Assembly (NCBI RefSeq): GCF_000980885.2
Contig: NZ_LBDA02000033.1
Coordinates: 62,001-126,000, forward strand
Length of the DNA: 64,000 nt
Direction: 5' to 3'
Source of the DNA: Streptomyces malaysiense
GTDB lineage: Bacteria > Actinomycetota > Actinomycetes > Streptomycetales > Streptomycetaceae
A program made the position numbers and the translations under genes. Below, in pieces: positions 53,168 through 61,659 of the stretch (the first letter of the stretch is position 1; every line of letters begins with the position of its first letter). Under the pieces are notes generated by a model, which was not told the origin of the DNA, searched no databases, and saw only the letters and a program-made list of their open reading frames with translations.

Positions 53168-54373
53168 GTGCCCGAACCCGAATCCCACCCTGGTGACCCC
53201 GCGGCGTCCGCCGTCCACACGCACGCCGCGACCCTGAAACGGCTGGAGAAGTCCTCCGGGAGCCTCGCCGCCCAGGCCATCGCGCGGATGGACGAGACCC
53301 TGCCGTGGTACCGGGCCATGCCCCCGGAGAACCGGTCCTGGATCGGGCTGGTCGCCCAGGCGGGCATCGCGGCGTTCACCGAGTGGTTCCGGCACCCGGA
53401 CACCCCTCAGGCGATCTCCACGGACGTCTTCGGGACCGCGCCGCGCGAGCTGACCCGGGCGATCACGCTGCGGCAGACCGTGGAGATGGTGCGCACCACC
53501 ATCGAGGTCATGGAGAGCGCCATCGACGAGGTGGCCGCCCCGGGCGACGAGAGCGTGCTGCGCGAGGCGCTGCTGGTGTACGCGCGGGAGATCGCCTTCG
53601 CGACCGCCCAGGTGTACGCCCAGGCCGCCGAGGCACGCGGTGCCTGGGACGCGCGCCTGGAGTCGCTGGTGGTCAACGCCGTGCTCAGCGGGGAGGCCGA
53701 CGAGGGCGCCGTCAGCCGGGCCGCCGCGCTGGGCTGGAACTCCCCCGACCATGTGTGCGTCGTCCTGGGCACCGCCCCGGACGGGGACAGCGAGCTGACA
53801 GTGGAGGCGATCCGGCGGGCGGCCCGGCACGCCAAGCTCCAGGTGCTCACCGGTGTGCTCGGGGACCGCCTCGTGGTGATCGCGGGCGGCAGCCCCAACC
53901 CGCTGGCGGTGGCGAAGTCGCTGATCGGCCCGTACGCGGCGGGACCGGTGGTCGCCGGACCCGTCGTGCCGGACCTGCTGGCCGCCACCCGGTCCGCGCA
54001 GGCCGCCGCGGCCGGACTGAAGGCGTGCACGGCGTGGCAGGACGCGCCGCGGCCCGTGCTGGCGGACGATCTGCTGCCGGAGCGCGCGATCGCGGGCGAT
54101 CCGAGCGCCCGCGAGCAGCTGGTGGAGGAGATCTACAGACCACTGGGAGAGGCCGGATCGGCGCTCCTGGAAACCCTGAGTGTCTACCTGGAGCAGGCGA
54201 GCAGCCTGGAGGGCGCGGCGCGGATGCTCTTCGTTCACCCGAACACCGTGCGCTACCGGCTCCGACGTGTGACAGACGTCACCGGTTGGTCGCCTTCGGA
54301 TGTACGATCCGCGTTCACGCTGCGGATCGCGCTCATCCTGGGGCGCCTGGCCGACGGTGACCCCCAGGCATAG
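53168..54373 (+). CDS. fasR: FasR-type PucR-family activator of fatty acid synthesis
   Basis: 401 residues. A GGDEF-like central domain (AVSRAAALGWNSPDHVCVVLG) precedes the C-terminal PucR HTH (SSLEGAARMLFVHPNTVRYRLRRV followed by TGWSPSDVRSAFTLRIAL). In S. coelicolor the protein at this exact position, FasR, binds upstream of fabD and activates fabDHPF (established). Synteny and the operator-like repeat downstream support that role here. GTG start at 53168. Confidence 0.9.
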   Translation: MPEPESHPGDPAASAVHTHAATLKRLEKSSGSLAAQAIARMDETLPWYRAMPPENRSWIGLVAQAGIAAFTEWFRHPDTPQAISTDVFGTAPRELTRAITLRQTVEMVRTTIEVMESAIDEVAAPGDESVLREALLVYAREIAFATAQVYAQAAEARGAWDARLESLVVNAVLSGEADEGAVSRAAALGWNSPDHVCVVLGTAPDGDSELTVEAIRRAARHAKLQVLTGVLGDRLVVIAGGSPNPLAVAKSLIGPYAAGPVVAGPVVPDLLAATRSAQAAAAGLKACTAWQDAPRPVLADDLLPERAIAGDPSAREQLVEEIYRPLGEAGSALLETLSVYLEQASSLEGAARMLFVHPNTVRYRLRRVTDVTGWSPSDVRSAFTLRIALILGRLADGDPQA

Positions 54374-54375
54374 GG

Positions 54376-54396
54376 TTTTGTCGGAGGTCAACAAAA
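54376..54396 (+). promoter_or_regulatory. Candidate FasR operator before fabD
   Basis: TTTTGT (54376-54381) and its exact complement ACAAAA (54391-54396) are spaced by 9 nt, immediately after the fasR stop and 67 bp before fabD. AT-rich arms stand out in this GC-rich region. It fits an activator site for the fab operon. Confidence 0.65.
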
Positions 54397-54462
54397 GCCC
54401 TTCGTGTTCTTCGTCCCTGTCCCCACGGGCGGCCGTGCCCGTCCCCAAGAGAGAGTGTGAGA

Positions 54463-55389
54463 GTGCTCGTACTCGTCGCTCCCGGCCAGGGCGCCCAGAC
54501 GCCCGGCTTCCTGACCCCCTGGCTCGAACTCCCCGGTGCCGCCGACCGTGTCGCCGCGTGGTCGGACGCCATCGGTCTCGACCTGGTGCACTACGGGACC
54601 CAGGCCGACGCCGACGCGATCCGGGACACCTCCGTGGCCCAGCCGCTGCTGGTCGCCGCCGGGATCCTGTCCGCCGCGGCACTCGGTGCCATGCCGGAGA
54701 TCGCGCCGGGCGCGGTGGCCGGGCACAGCGTCGGCGAGATCACCGCGGCCGTCTTCGCGGGCGTGCTGTCGGACGCCGCGGCCCTCCGGTTCGTGCGCAC
54801 CCGCGGCCTCGCCATGGCCGATGCCGCCGCGATCACCGAGACCGGCATGTCGGCGCTGCTCGGCGGCGACCCCGAGACCTCGGTCGCGCACCTGGAGAAG
54901 CTCGGCCTGACGCCGGCGAACATCAACGGCGCGGGGCAGATCGTCGCGGCGGGGACGCTGGAGCAGCTGGCCGCGCTGGCCGAGGACAAGCCCGAAGGCG
55001 TGCGCAAGGTCGTCCCGCTGAAGGTGGCCGGCGCCTTCCACACCCGGCACATGGCCCCCGCGGTCGAGACGCTGGCCAAGGCCGCCGCCGATCTCGCGCC
55101 CGCCGACCCCGGTATCCCCTACGTCTCCAACAGGGACGGAAGGCCCGTCGCCTCCGGCGCCGAGGTGCTCGAACGCCTGGTCGGCCAGGTGGCCAACCCG
55201 GTGCGCTGGGACCTGTGCATGGAGACGTTCAAGGAGCTGGGCGTCACCACGCTCATCGAGGTGTGCCCCGGTGGCACGCTCACCGGGCTGGCCAAGCGGG
55301 CGCTGCCCGGCGTCAGGACGCTGGCCCTGAAGACCCCCGACGACCTCGACGCGGCCCGTGCGCTCATCACCGAGCACGTCGACGCCTGA
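54463..55389 (+). CDS. fabD: Malonyl-CoA:ACP transacylase
   Basis: 308 residues. It moves malonyl from CoA to ACP, the extender step of type II fatty acid synthesis, and in Streptomyces also feeds polyketide synthases. The active-site serine is in GAVAGHSVGEITAAV, the oxyanion Gln in LVAPGQGAQ, the catalytic His in AGAFHTRHMAP and the Arg follows SALLGG region. Start chosen as GTG 54463 (AGAGAG 7-8 nt upstream; the protein then begins MLVLVAPGQGAQ as in known Streptomyces FabD); GTG 54457 is the alternative. Confidence 0.96.
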   Translation: MLVLVAPGQGAQTPGFLTPWLELPGAADRVAAWSDAIGLDLVHYGTQADADAIRDTSVAQPLLVAAGILSAAALGAMPEIAPGAVAGHSVGEITAAVFAGVLSDAAALRFVRTRGLAMADAAAITETGMSALLGGDPETSVAHLEKLGLTPANINGAGQIVAAGTLEQLAALAEDKPEGVRKVVPLKVAGAFHTRHMAPAVETLAKAAADLAPADPGIPYVSNRDGRPVASGAEVLERLVGQVANPVRWDLCMETFKELGVTTLIEVCPGGTLTGLAKRALPGVRTLALKTPDDLDAARALITEHVDA

Positions 55390-55413
55390 CGCCTGACGCC
55401 TAAGGAGCCGTAG

Positions 55414-56445
55414 ATGGCGAAGATCAAGCCCAGCAAGGGCGCCCCGTACGCGCGCATCCTCGGTGTCGGCGGCTACCGCCCGACCCGTGTGGTGCCCAAC
55501 GAGGTGATCCTGGAGAAGATCGATTCGTCCGACGAGTGGATCCGCTCCCGTTCCGGCATCGAGAGCCGGCACTGGGCGGGCTCCGAGGAGACGGTGGCCG
55601 CGATGTCGGTCGAGGCGGCCGGCAAGGCGATCGCCAACGCCGGTATCGACGCCTCGCGGGTCGGCGCGGTCGTCGTGTCGACGGTGTCGCACTTCGCCCA
55701 GACCCCGGCCATCGCCACCTCGATCGCCGACCAGCTCGGCACCGAGAAGGCGGCCGCCTTCGACATCTCGGCCGGCTGCGCGGGCTTCGGCTACGGCCTG
55801 ACCCTGGCCAAGGGCATGGTCGTGGAGGGCTCCGCCGAGTACGTCGTGGTGATCGGCGTGGAGCGGCTCAGCGACCTGACCGACCTGGAGGACCGGGCCA
55901 CGGCCTTCCTGTTCGGCGACGGCGCCGGCGCGGTCGTCGTGGGTCCCGCCACGGAGCCGGCCATCGGCCCGACCGTGTGGGGATCCGAGGGCGACAAGTC
56001 CGACATCATCAAGCAGACCGTCCCGTGGGACCGTTTCCACGTCGGGGACGTCGACGAACTCCCGCTGGACAGCGAGGGGAACATCAAGTTCCCCGCGATC
56101 ACGCAGGAGGGCCAGGCGGTGTTCCGCTGGGCCGTGTTCGAGATGGCGAAGGTCGCCCAGCAGGCGCTGGACGCGGCCGGGATCACCTCGGAGGACCTGG
56201 ACGTCTTCATCCCGCACCAGGCCAATGTGCGGATCATCGACTCGATGGTGAAGACCCTCAAGCTGCCGGAGCATGTCACGGTCGCCCGTGACATCCGCAC
56301 CACCGGCAACACCTCGGCCGCCTCGATCCCGCTCGCCATGGAGCGGCTCCTGGCGACCGGGGAGGCGAAGAGCGGTGACACCGCGCTCGTCATCGGATTC
56401 GGGGCGGGTCTCGTCTACGCCGCCACGGTCGTTACCCTCCCCTAG
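55414..56445 (+). CDS. fabH: 3-oxoacyl-ACP synthase III
   Basis: 343 residues. It starts chain synthesis by condensing acyl-CoA (including branched starters in Streptomyces) with malonyl-ACP. The catalytic triad is intact: Cys in ISAGCAGFGYG, His in PHQANVRI, Asn in TTGNTSAAS. The ATG has AAGGAGCCG upstream and lies 24 nt after fabD, so they are cotranscribed. A heptad repeat GACGCCT, three copies, sits at the end of fabD. Confidence 0.97.
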   Translation: MAKIKPSKGAPYARILGVGGYRPTRVVPNEVILEKIDSSDEWIRSRSGIESRHWAGSEETVAAMSVEAAGKAIANAGIDASRVGAVVVSTVSHFAQTPAIATSIADQLGTEKAAAFDISAGCAGFGYGLTLAKGMVVEGSAEYVVVIGVERLSDLTDLEDRATAFLFGDGAGAVVVGPATEPAIGPTVWGSEGDKSDIIKQTVPWDRFHVGDVDELPLDSEGNIKFPAITQEGQAVFRWAVFEMAKVAQQALDAAGITSEDLDVFIPHQANVRIIDSMVKTLKLPEHVTVARDIRTTGNTSAASIPLAMERLLATGEAKSGDTALVIGFGAGLVYAATVVTLP

Positions 56446-56526
56446 GCACTCCGTGCCGGATCATGCGATCCGATGGGGGGACAAATGCCACAAACCGTCT
56501 GGAACATCGAAGAAGGAGCGCCTCAC

Positions 56527-56775
56527 ATGGCCGCCACTCAGGAAGAGATCGTCGAAGGTCTCGCCGAAATCGTCAACGAGATCGCCGGCATCCCGGTTGA
56601 GGACGTCCAGCTGGACAAGTCCTTCACCGACGACCTGGACGTCGACTCGCTGTCCATGGTCGAGGTCGTCGTCGCCGCCGAGGAGCGCTTCGACGTGAAG
56701 ATCCCGGACGAGGACGTCAAGAACCTCAAGACCGTCGGCGACGCGACCGACTACATCCTCAAGCACCAGGCCTGA
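56527..56775 (+). CDS. acpP: Acyl carrier protein
   Basis: 82 residues, acidic and helical. The phosphopantetheine serine lies in DDLDVDSLSMVEVVV. IPVEDVQLDKSFTDD and IPDEDVKNLKTVGDA are the usual helix-flanking segments. It carries growing acyl chains between FabD, FabH and FabF. Start ATG 56527 with GAAGAAGGAG upstream; the in-frame ATG at 56473 is not used. Third gene of fabDHPF. Confidence 0.97.
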   Translation: MAATQEEIVEGLAEIVNEIAGIPVEDVQLDKSFTDDLDVDSLSMVEVVVAAEERFDVKIPDEDVKNLKTVGDATDYILKHQA

Positions 56776-56888
56776 GCCATTCGCTGAGGCCCTACGGCCC
56801 GTCAGGCCGCAGGGCCCTCGGGTCGGCAAGGCCCCGCCACCCGGCGGTGGCGCCGTAGATTCCCGCATCCGTTGGAGAAAGAATTCCC

Positions 56889-58151
56889 GTGAGCCCGACC
56901 AATCGCACCGTGGTCGTCACCGGTATCGGCGCAACCACACCGCTGGGTGGCGACGCAGCTTCGTTCTGGGAGGCCCTGGTCGCCGGCGAGTCCGGTGTCG
57001 GTCCTCTGGAGGAGGAGTGGGCGGCGGACCTCCCGGTCCGTATCGCCGCCCGCATCGCCGTCGAGCCGGGTGAGATCATCCCCCGGCCGCAGGCCCGCAA
57101 GCTCGACCGCTCGGCGCAGTTCGCGCTGATCGCCGCGCGCGAGGCGTGGCAGGACGCCGGCTTCACCGCCAGGGCCGGCGAGGACACGTCCGTCGACCCC
57201 GACCGTCTCGGCACGGTCATCGCCTCCGGCATCGGCGGTGTGACGACGCTGCTGGACCAGTACGACGTGCTGCGGGAGAAGGGCGTACGCCGCGTCTCCC
57301 CGCACACCGTGCCGATGCTCATGCCCAACTCCCCGGCGGCCAACGTCGGTATCGACCTGGGCGCGCGCGCCGGCGTGCACACCCCCGTGTCGGCCTGCGC
57401 CTCCGGCGCCGAGGCCATCGGGTACGCGATCGAGATGATCCGCACCGGGCGTGCGGACGTCGTCATCGCCGGTGGCACCGAGGCCGCGATCCACCCGCTG
57501 CCCATCGCCGCGTTCGGCAACATGATGGCGATGTCCAAGAACAACGAGGACCCCTCGGGCGCGTCCCGGCCCTTCGACACGGGCCGCGACGGCTTCGTGC
57601 TCGGCGAGGGCGCCGGCGTGATCATCCTTGAGTCCGAGGAGCACGCGAAGGCCCGCGGCGCCCGGATCTACGTGGAGGCGGTCGGCCAGGGCATCTCCGC
57701 CGACAGTCACCACATCACGCAGCCCGAGCCCTCGGGCAACGGCATCGCGCACGCGCTGCAGAACCTGCTGGACAGCACGGACCTGAAGCCGGCCGAGGTC
57801 GTACACGTCAACGCGCACGCCACGTCCACCCCGCAGGGTGACACCGCCGAGATCAAGGCGCTGTGGAAGGTGTTCGGCGACGACGTCGAGCACATGGCGA
57901 TCTCCGCCACCAAGTCGATGACCGGTCACCTTCTCGGTGGCGCCGGCGGCATCGAGACGGTGGCGTCGATCCTGGCGCTGGTGAACCGCACGGCGCCCCC
58001 GACGATCAACGTGAAGGAACTCGACCCCGAGGTCAACGCGGACATCGTGGTCGGCGAGGCCCGGCAGCTGCCGCAGGGCCGCGTCGCCGCGCTGAACGAC
58101 TCGTTCGGGTTCGGCGGCCACAACGTGGTGCTGGCGTTCCGCACGATCTGA
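56889..58151 (+). CDS. fabF: 3-oxoacyl-ACP synthase II
   Basis: 420 residues. It elongates acyl-ACP by condensation with malonyl-ACP. Catalytic residues: Cys in VSACASGAEAIG, His in VNAHATSTPQGD, His in SMTGHLLGGAGG, with the C-terminal NDSFGFGGHNVVLAF motif. GTG start with GGAGAAAG upstream. Last gene of fabDHPF; followed by a strong terminator. Confidence 0.97.
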   Translation: MSPTNRTVVVTGIGATTPLGGDAASFWEALVAGESGVGPLEEEWAADLPVRIAARIAVEPGEIIPRPQARKLDRSAQFALIAAREAWQDAGFTARAGEDTSVDPDRLGTVIASGIGGVTTLLDQYDVLREKGVRRVSPHTVPMLMPNSPAANVGIDLGARAGVHTPVSACASGAEAIGYAIEMIRTGRADVVIAGGTEAAIHPLPIAAFGNMMAMSKNNEDPSGASRPFDTGRDGFVLGEGAGVIILESEEHAKARGARIYVEAVGQGISADSHHITQPEPSGNGIAHALQNLLDSTDLKPAEVVHVNAHATSTPQGDTAEIKALWKVFGDDVEHMAISATKSMTGHLLGGAGGIETVASILALVNRTAPPTINVKELDPEVNADIVVGEARQLPQGRVAALNDSFGFGGHNVVLAFRTI

Positions 58152-58156
58152 GTACG

Positions 58157-58198
58157 CACGGGAAAGGGCCCCACCGGCCGGTGGGGCCCTTTCCCGTG
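58157..58198. terminator. 42-nt perfect palindrome closing the fab operon
   Basis: Two 21-nt perfectly complementary arms (left begins CACGGGAAAGGGCCCC) abut 5 nt after the fabF stop. It serves the convergent DUF3145 gene as well. Confidence 0.85.
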
Positions 58199-58221
58199 TC
58201 CGCGGACGAATCCGGCCGTGC

Positions 58222-58716
58222 TCAGACCACCTGGTGCAGCCACCGCACCGGCGCGCCCTCCCCGGCGTACCTGAACGGCTCCAGTTCGTCGTCCCACGGC
58301 TTGCCGAGCAGCTTGGCGATCTCGGCCTCCAGGTCCGTCTCCTCGCGCTGGGAGCGGGTGAGGGCGGCGCGCAGCCGGTCCTCGGGGATGAGGATGTCGC
58401 CGTGGATGCCGGTGACGGCGTGGAAGATGCCCAGGTCCGGGGTGCAGCTGTAGCGCTCGCCCTCGGCGGTGGCGCAGGGCTCCGCGGTGACCTCGAAGCG
58501 CAGCAGATGCCAGCCGCGCAGCGCGGAGGCGAGCTTGGAGGCGGTGCCGGGCCGGCCCTGCCAGGAGAACTCCGAGCGCCAGGTGCCGGGGGCCGCGGGC
58601 TGCCGGATCCAGTCGAGGTTGACGCGCGTGCCGAGCACCCCGGCGACGGCCCACTCGACGTGCGGGCACAGCGCGCGCGGCGCGGAGTGCACGTACAGAA
58701 CTCCACGTGTCGTCAC
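58222..58716 (-). CDS. DUF3145 family protein
   Basis: 164 residues beginning TRGVLYVHSAPRALCPHVEW, the family hallmark, followed by GTRVNLDWIRQPA and PWDDELEPFRYAGEG. A cytosolic actinobacterial protein of unknown function, commonly next to the fab genes. GTG at 58716 with GGAGG upstream; the longer frame to 58857 has no ribosome binding site. Confidence 0.88.
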   Translation of the reverse strand: MTTRGVLYVHSAPRALCPHVEWAVAGVLGTRVNLDWIRQPAAPGTWRSEFSWQGRPGTASKLASALRGWHLLRFEVTAEPCATAEGERYSCTPDLGIFHAVTGIHGDILIPEDRLRAALTRSQREETDLEAEIAKLLGKPWDDELEPFRYAGEGAPVRWLHQVV

Positions 58717-58970
58717 CGGAACCTCCGGGCTGAGCGGGACATCTTGCTGGCTGGCTGGCGGCTGTGGCACGACGGCCGCGCTGATGGCGAGGCTACCCTG
58801 CGCCGGGGCAAGGAGTGTGACGTACCGTCGGTCCCGGTGGCAGGAATCCTTCACCATTCACCCAGGGGGACGCTTGTACGGGCCCCGTTCGTTCCAGCGG
58901 GCCCGGTACCGGGAACCCTCGCACGTTGTCATGGGGGGAGCACCCACTTCGATCGAGGAGAACACCAGGG

Positions 58971-59855
58971 ATGCGGAAGCGAAGGCACCGGGCGCGGCTC
59001 GCGCTGGCCGTGGCGGCGGCCACCGTGCTGGGCGCCGCCGGGTGCGACGCCGGGGGCTCGCCCGCGGCCCGCGGCACCGGGGCGCGGGCCGCCGAGGCAC
59101 CGGTGTGGAACCGCAGTCCGGCCTCGATCGCCGCGGTCGGCGACTCCATCACCCGGGGCTTCGACGCGTGCACGGTGCTGTCGGACTGCCCCGAGGTGTC
59201 CTGGGCGACGGGCAGCGACGCCCAGGTGGAGAGTCTGGCGGTACGGCTCCTCGGCGCGGAGGGCGCGGCCGGGCACAGCTGGAACTACGCGATGACGGGC
59301 GCCCGAATGGCGGATCTTTCGCAGCAGATGGCGGATGCGGCGAGTCGCGACCCGGAACTGGTCACGGTGATGGTCGGAGCGAACGACGCCTGCCGTTCCT
59401 CCACCCGGGCGATGACCCCGGTGGCCGGCTTCCGCGCGGACTTCGAGGAGGCCCTGCGCACCCTGCGCGCGGCCGCCCCCAGGGCGCAGGTGTACGTCGC
59501 GAGCGTGCCGAACCTGAAGCGGCTCTGGGAGCAGGGCCGGGGCAATCCGCTGGGCAAGGAGGTCTGGAAGCTCGGCATCTGCCCCTCGATGCTGGGCGAC
59601 GCCGACGACCTGGGCGAGGCGGCCGAGCACCGGCGCGACCAGGTCGAGGACCGGGTGGTCGCCTACAACAAGGTGCTGGAGGAGGTCTGCGCCGCCGACC
59701 GCCGCTGCCGCTTCGACGGCGACGCGGTGTACGACTACCGCTTCGGCACCGACCAGCTCAGCCACTGGGACTGGTTCCACCCCAGCAAGGACGGCCAGGC
59801 CCGGCTGGCGGCGATCGCCTACCGTACGGTCACGGCCGCGGGTCCGGCGGCGTAG
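58971..59855 (+). CDS. SGNH/GDSL hydrolase lipoprotein
   Basis: 294 residues. The N-terminus (MRKRRHRARLALAVAAATVL) ends in lipobox GAAGC, so it should be lipidated and surface-exposed. SGNH blocks: AAVGDSITRGFD (Ser), Gly in MTGARM, VMVGANDACRS (Asn), and DWFHPSKDG (Asp/His). Likely an esterase or lipase of unknown substrate. ATG 58971 with GAGGAGAA upstream. The 3' end overlaps the convergent SRPBCC gene by 26 nt. Confidence 0.9.
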   Translation: MRKRRHRARLALAVAAATVLGAAGCDAGGSPAARGTGARAAEAPVWNRSPASIAAVGDSITRGFDACTVLSDCPEVSWATGSDAQVESLAVRLLGAEGAAGHSWNYAMTGARMADLSQQMADAASRDPELVTVMVGANDACRSSTRAMTPVAGFRADFEEALRTLRAAAPRAQVYVASVPNLKRLWEQGRGNPLGKEVWKLGICPSMLGDADDLGEAAEHRRDQVEDRVVAYNKVLEEVCAADRRCRFDGDAVYDYRFGTDQLSHWDWFHPSKDGQARLAAIAYRTVTAAGPAA

Positions 59856-60321
59856 CGCCCCCGCCCCCGTCCTGGTGCCGGGCCAGTTCGGCGGCGAGCC
59901 GGCGCAGGACCGTGTGGTTGGCGCGGCGCATCGTGGCGCGGACGACGGGGGCCAGCAGGCGGTCGGGCAGCGGTGCGCGCAGCCAGGTGTAGGTGAAGGA
60001 GACCCGGCTGCCGCCGCCGTCCGGGAGCGGGGCGATGGTGTATATGCCGTGGGCCTCGCGGCGGCCGGCGGCGCTGACGTTGTGCTCGACGATGCGCTCG
60101 GGCGGTTCGGAGTTGATGACCTCGATGCTGACACCGGTCCTCGTACCGCCCAGGACGGCCGTGACGGTGGCGCGGGCGCCGAAACCGCGGCTCGGGCCGC
60201 TGTAGTGCCAGTCGGTCAGATAGTGGTCGGTGAACCGCTCGTGATGGGCCAGCACATCGAGGAACTCGTAAACCTGTGCGGGCGGGTACGGAACCTCGGT
60301 CGACACGGTGACGGGTCGCAT
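59830..60321 (-). CDS. SRPBCC (polyketide cyclase/START-like) protein
   Basis: 163 residues: VTVSTEVPYPPAQVYEFLDV at the N-terminus, a helix-grip fold with GFGARATVTAVLGG and GGSRVSFTYTWLRAP. Binds hydrophobic ligands; role unknown. ATG 60321 lies 7 nt after a -10-like TAGCGT, so leaderless; GTG 60354 is the alternative. Divergent from galM. Confidence 0.82.
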   Translation of the reverse strand: MRPVTVSTEVPYPPAQVYEFLDVLAHHERFTDHYLTDWHYSGPSRGFGARATVTAVLGGTRTGVSIEVINSEPPERIVEHNVSAAGRREAHGIYTIAPLPDGGGSRVSFTYTWLRAPLPDRLLAPVVRATMRRANHTVLRRLAAELARHQDGGGGATPPDPRP

Positions 60322-60367
60322 GGACAGCACGCTACAGAGGACCTCGCCGGTCACCTAGGGTTTCGGC

Positions 60368-61345
60368 ATGAGCGAACTCTTCGGCACACTCCCCGACGGC
60401 ACCGAGGTCCACCGCTGGACGCTGGAGCGGGGCGGGACGCGGGTGGAGATCCTGACGTACGGCGGGATCGTGCGCTCGGTCGAGGTGCCGGACCGGGAGG
60501 GCCGGACGGCAGACGTGGTGCTCGGGTTCGCCGGCCTCGACGGCTATCTCGCGCATCCGGAGCCGTACCTGGGCGCGCTGGTCGGGCGGTACGCCAACCG
60601 GATCGCGGGGGCGCGGTTCCCGCTGGACGACGCGGTGTACGCCCTGGAGCCGAACGAGGGGCCGCATCTGCTGCACGGGGGCGCGCGGGGGTTCGACAAG
60701 CGGGTGTGGGAGGCGGCGGCCGTCGAGCACGGGGTGCGGCTCGCCCGGGTGAGTCCGCACGGCGAGGAGGGCTTCCCGGGCCGGCTCGACGTGGCGGTGA
60801 CGTACACGCTGGACGCCTCCGGTGCGCTGCGCATCGCGTACGAGGCGACGACGGACGCGCCGACCGTGGTCGCGCTCACCAGCCACGGCTACTTCAACCT
60901 CGCCGGTTCCGGCGCGGGTTCGGCGGCCGGCCACGAACTGCGGCTCGCCGCCTCCCGGTTGACGGCGATCGACGGAGACCTGATCCCCACGGGCGAGCTG
61001 CGCGAGGTGACCGGCTCGCGCTTCGACTTCCGCACCCCCCGCGAGGTGGGCACGGGGTACGACCACAACTTCGTGCTCGACAAGGGCGTCACGCTGGTGC
61101 CCGAGGAGGTCGCCGAACTGCACCACCCGTCCTGCGGCCGTACCCTCACCGTCTCGACGACCGAACCCGGACTCCAGCTCTACACCGGCGACCACCTCCC
61201 CGCGCCCTTCGCCCCATGCGACGGGATCGCCCTGGAGACCCAGCACTTCCCGGACTCCCCGAACCACCCGGACTTCCCGTCCACGGTGCTGCGCCCCGGC
61301 GAGGTGTACCGCTCGGAGACGGTGTACGGCTTCTCCGTGCGCTGA
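60368..61345 (+). CDS. galM: Aldose 1-epimerase (mutarotase)
   Basis: 325 residues. It interconverts alpha and beta anomers of galactose/glucose. Catalytic His residues are seen in PHLLHGGARGFD and TSHGYFNLAG, the general-base Glu in IALETQHFPDSPNHP, and Asp in GYDHNFVLD. Complete length. A -10-like TAGGGT (60356-60361) lies 6 nt before the ATG, so the transcript is probably leaderless. Confidence 0.93.
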   Translation: MSELFGTLPDGTEVHRWTLERGGTRVEILTYGGIVRSVEVPDREGRTADVVLGFAGLDGYLAHPEPYLGALVGRYANRIAGARFPLDDAVYALEPNEGPHLLHGGARGFDKRVWEAAAVEHGVRLARVSPHGEEGFPGRLDVAVTYTLDASGALRIAYEATTDAPTVVALTSHGYFNLAGSGAGSAAGHELRLAASRLTAIDGDLIPTGELREVTGSRFDFRTPREVGTGYDHNFVLDKGVTLVPEEVAELHHPSCGRTLTVSTTEPGLQLYTGDHLPAPFAPCDGIALETQHFPDSPNHPDFPSTVLRPGEVYRSETVYGFSVR

Positions 61346-61384
61346 CGGTGCCCGCGGGCGTCCCCCGGCCGGCGCGGGCCGGAG

Positions 61385-61655
61385 GATCTCCTTCGCGAGC
61401 AGGTCCCGTCAGGGACGCTGCGGGTCGCCCGGCAGCAGGTGATGTACCTGAAACGGCCCAGCGGGCAGAGCCAGTTCAGCGTCCCGCCGGAGCAGGCGCC
61501 AAGAACGAGCCGGGCAGGACCCCGCACGGCTGCATCGAGTCGGTCCGCGTCGAACGCGCCCGCAGCCGGCTGGAGTCCGCCGACGCCGCTCTCGAACGCA
61601 TCGCCGCCGCCTGCGGACGACACCCGCCTGAGATCGCGGCCGGGCCGGAGCGGTC
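61385..61655 (+). pseudogene. Remnant of a GlxA/AraC-type regulator (frameshifted)
   Basis: Frame 2 reads VARQQVMYLKRPSGQSQFSV (61421-61480), the segment at the DJ-1/HTH boundary of GlxA-like AraC regulators. Frame 1 then reads ESVRVERARSRLESADA and LERIAAACG (about 61535-61620), the conserved AraC HTH region. The change of frame, the loss of ~35 intervening HTH residues and missing flanks show a decayed gene. Its direction matches galM. Confidence 0.6.
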
Positions 61656-61659
61656 CGGG

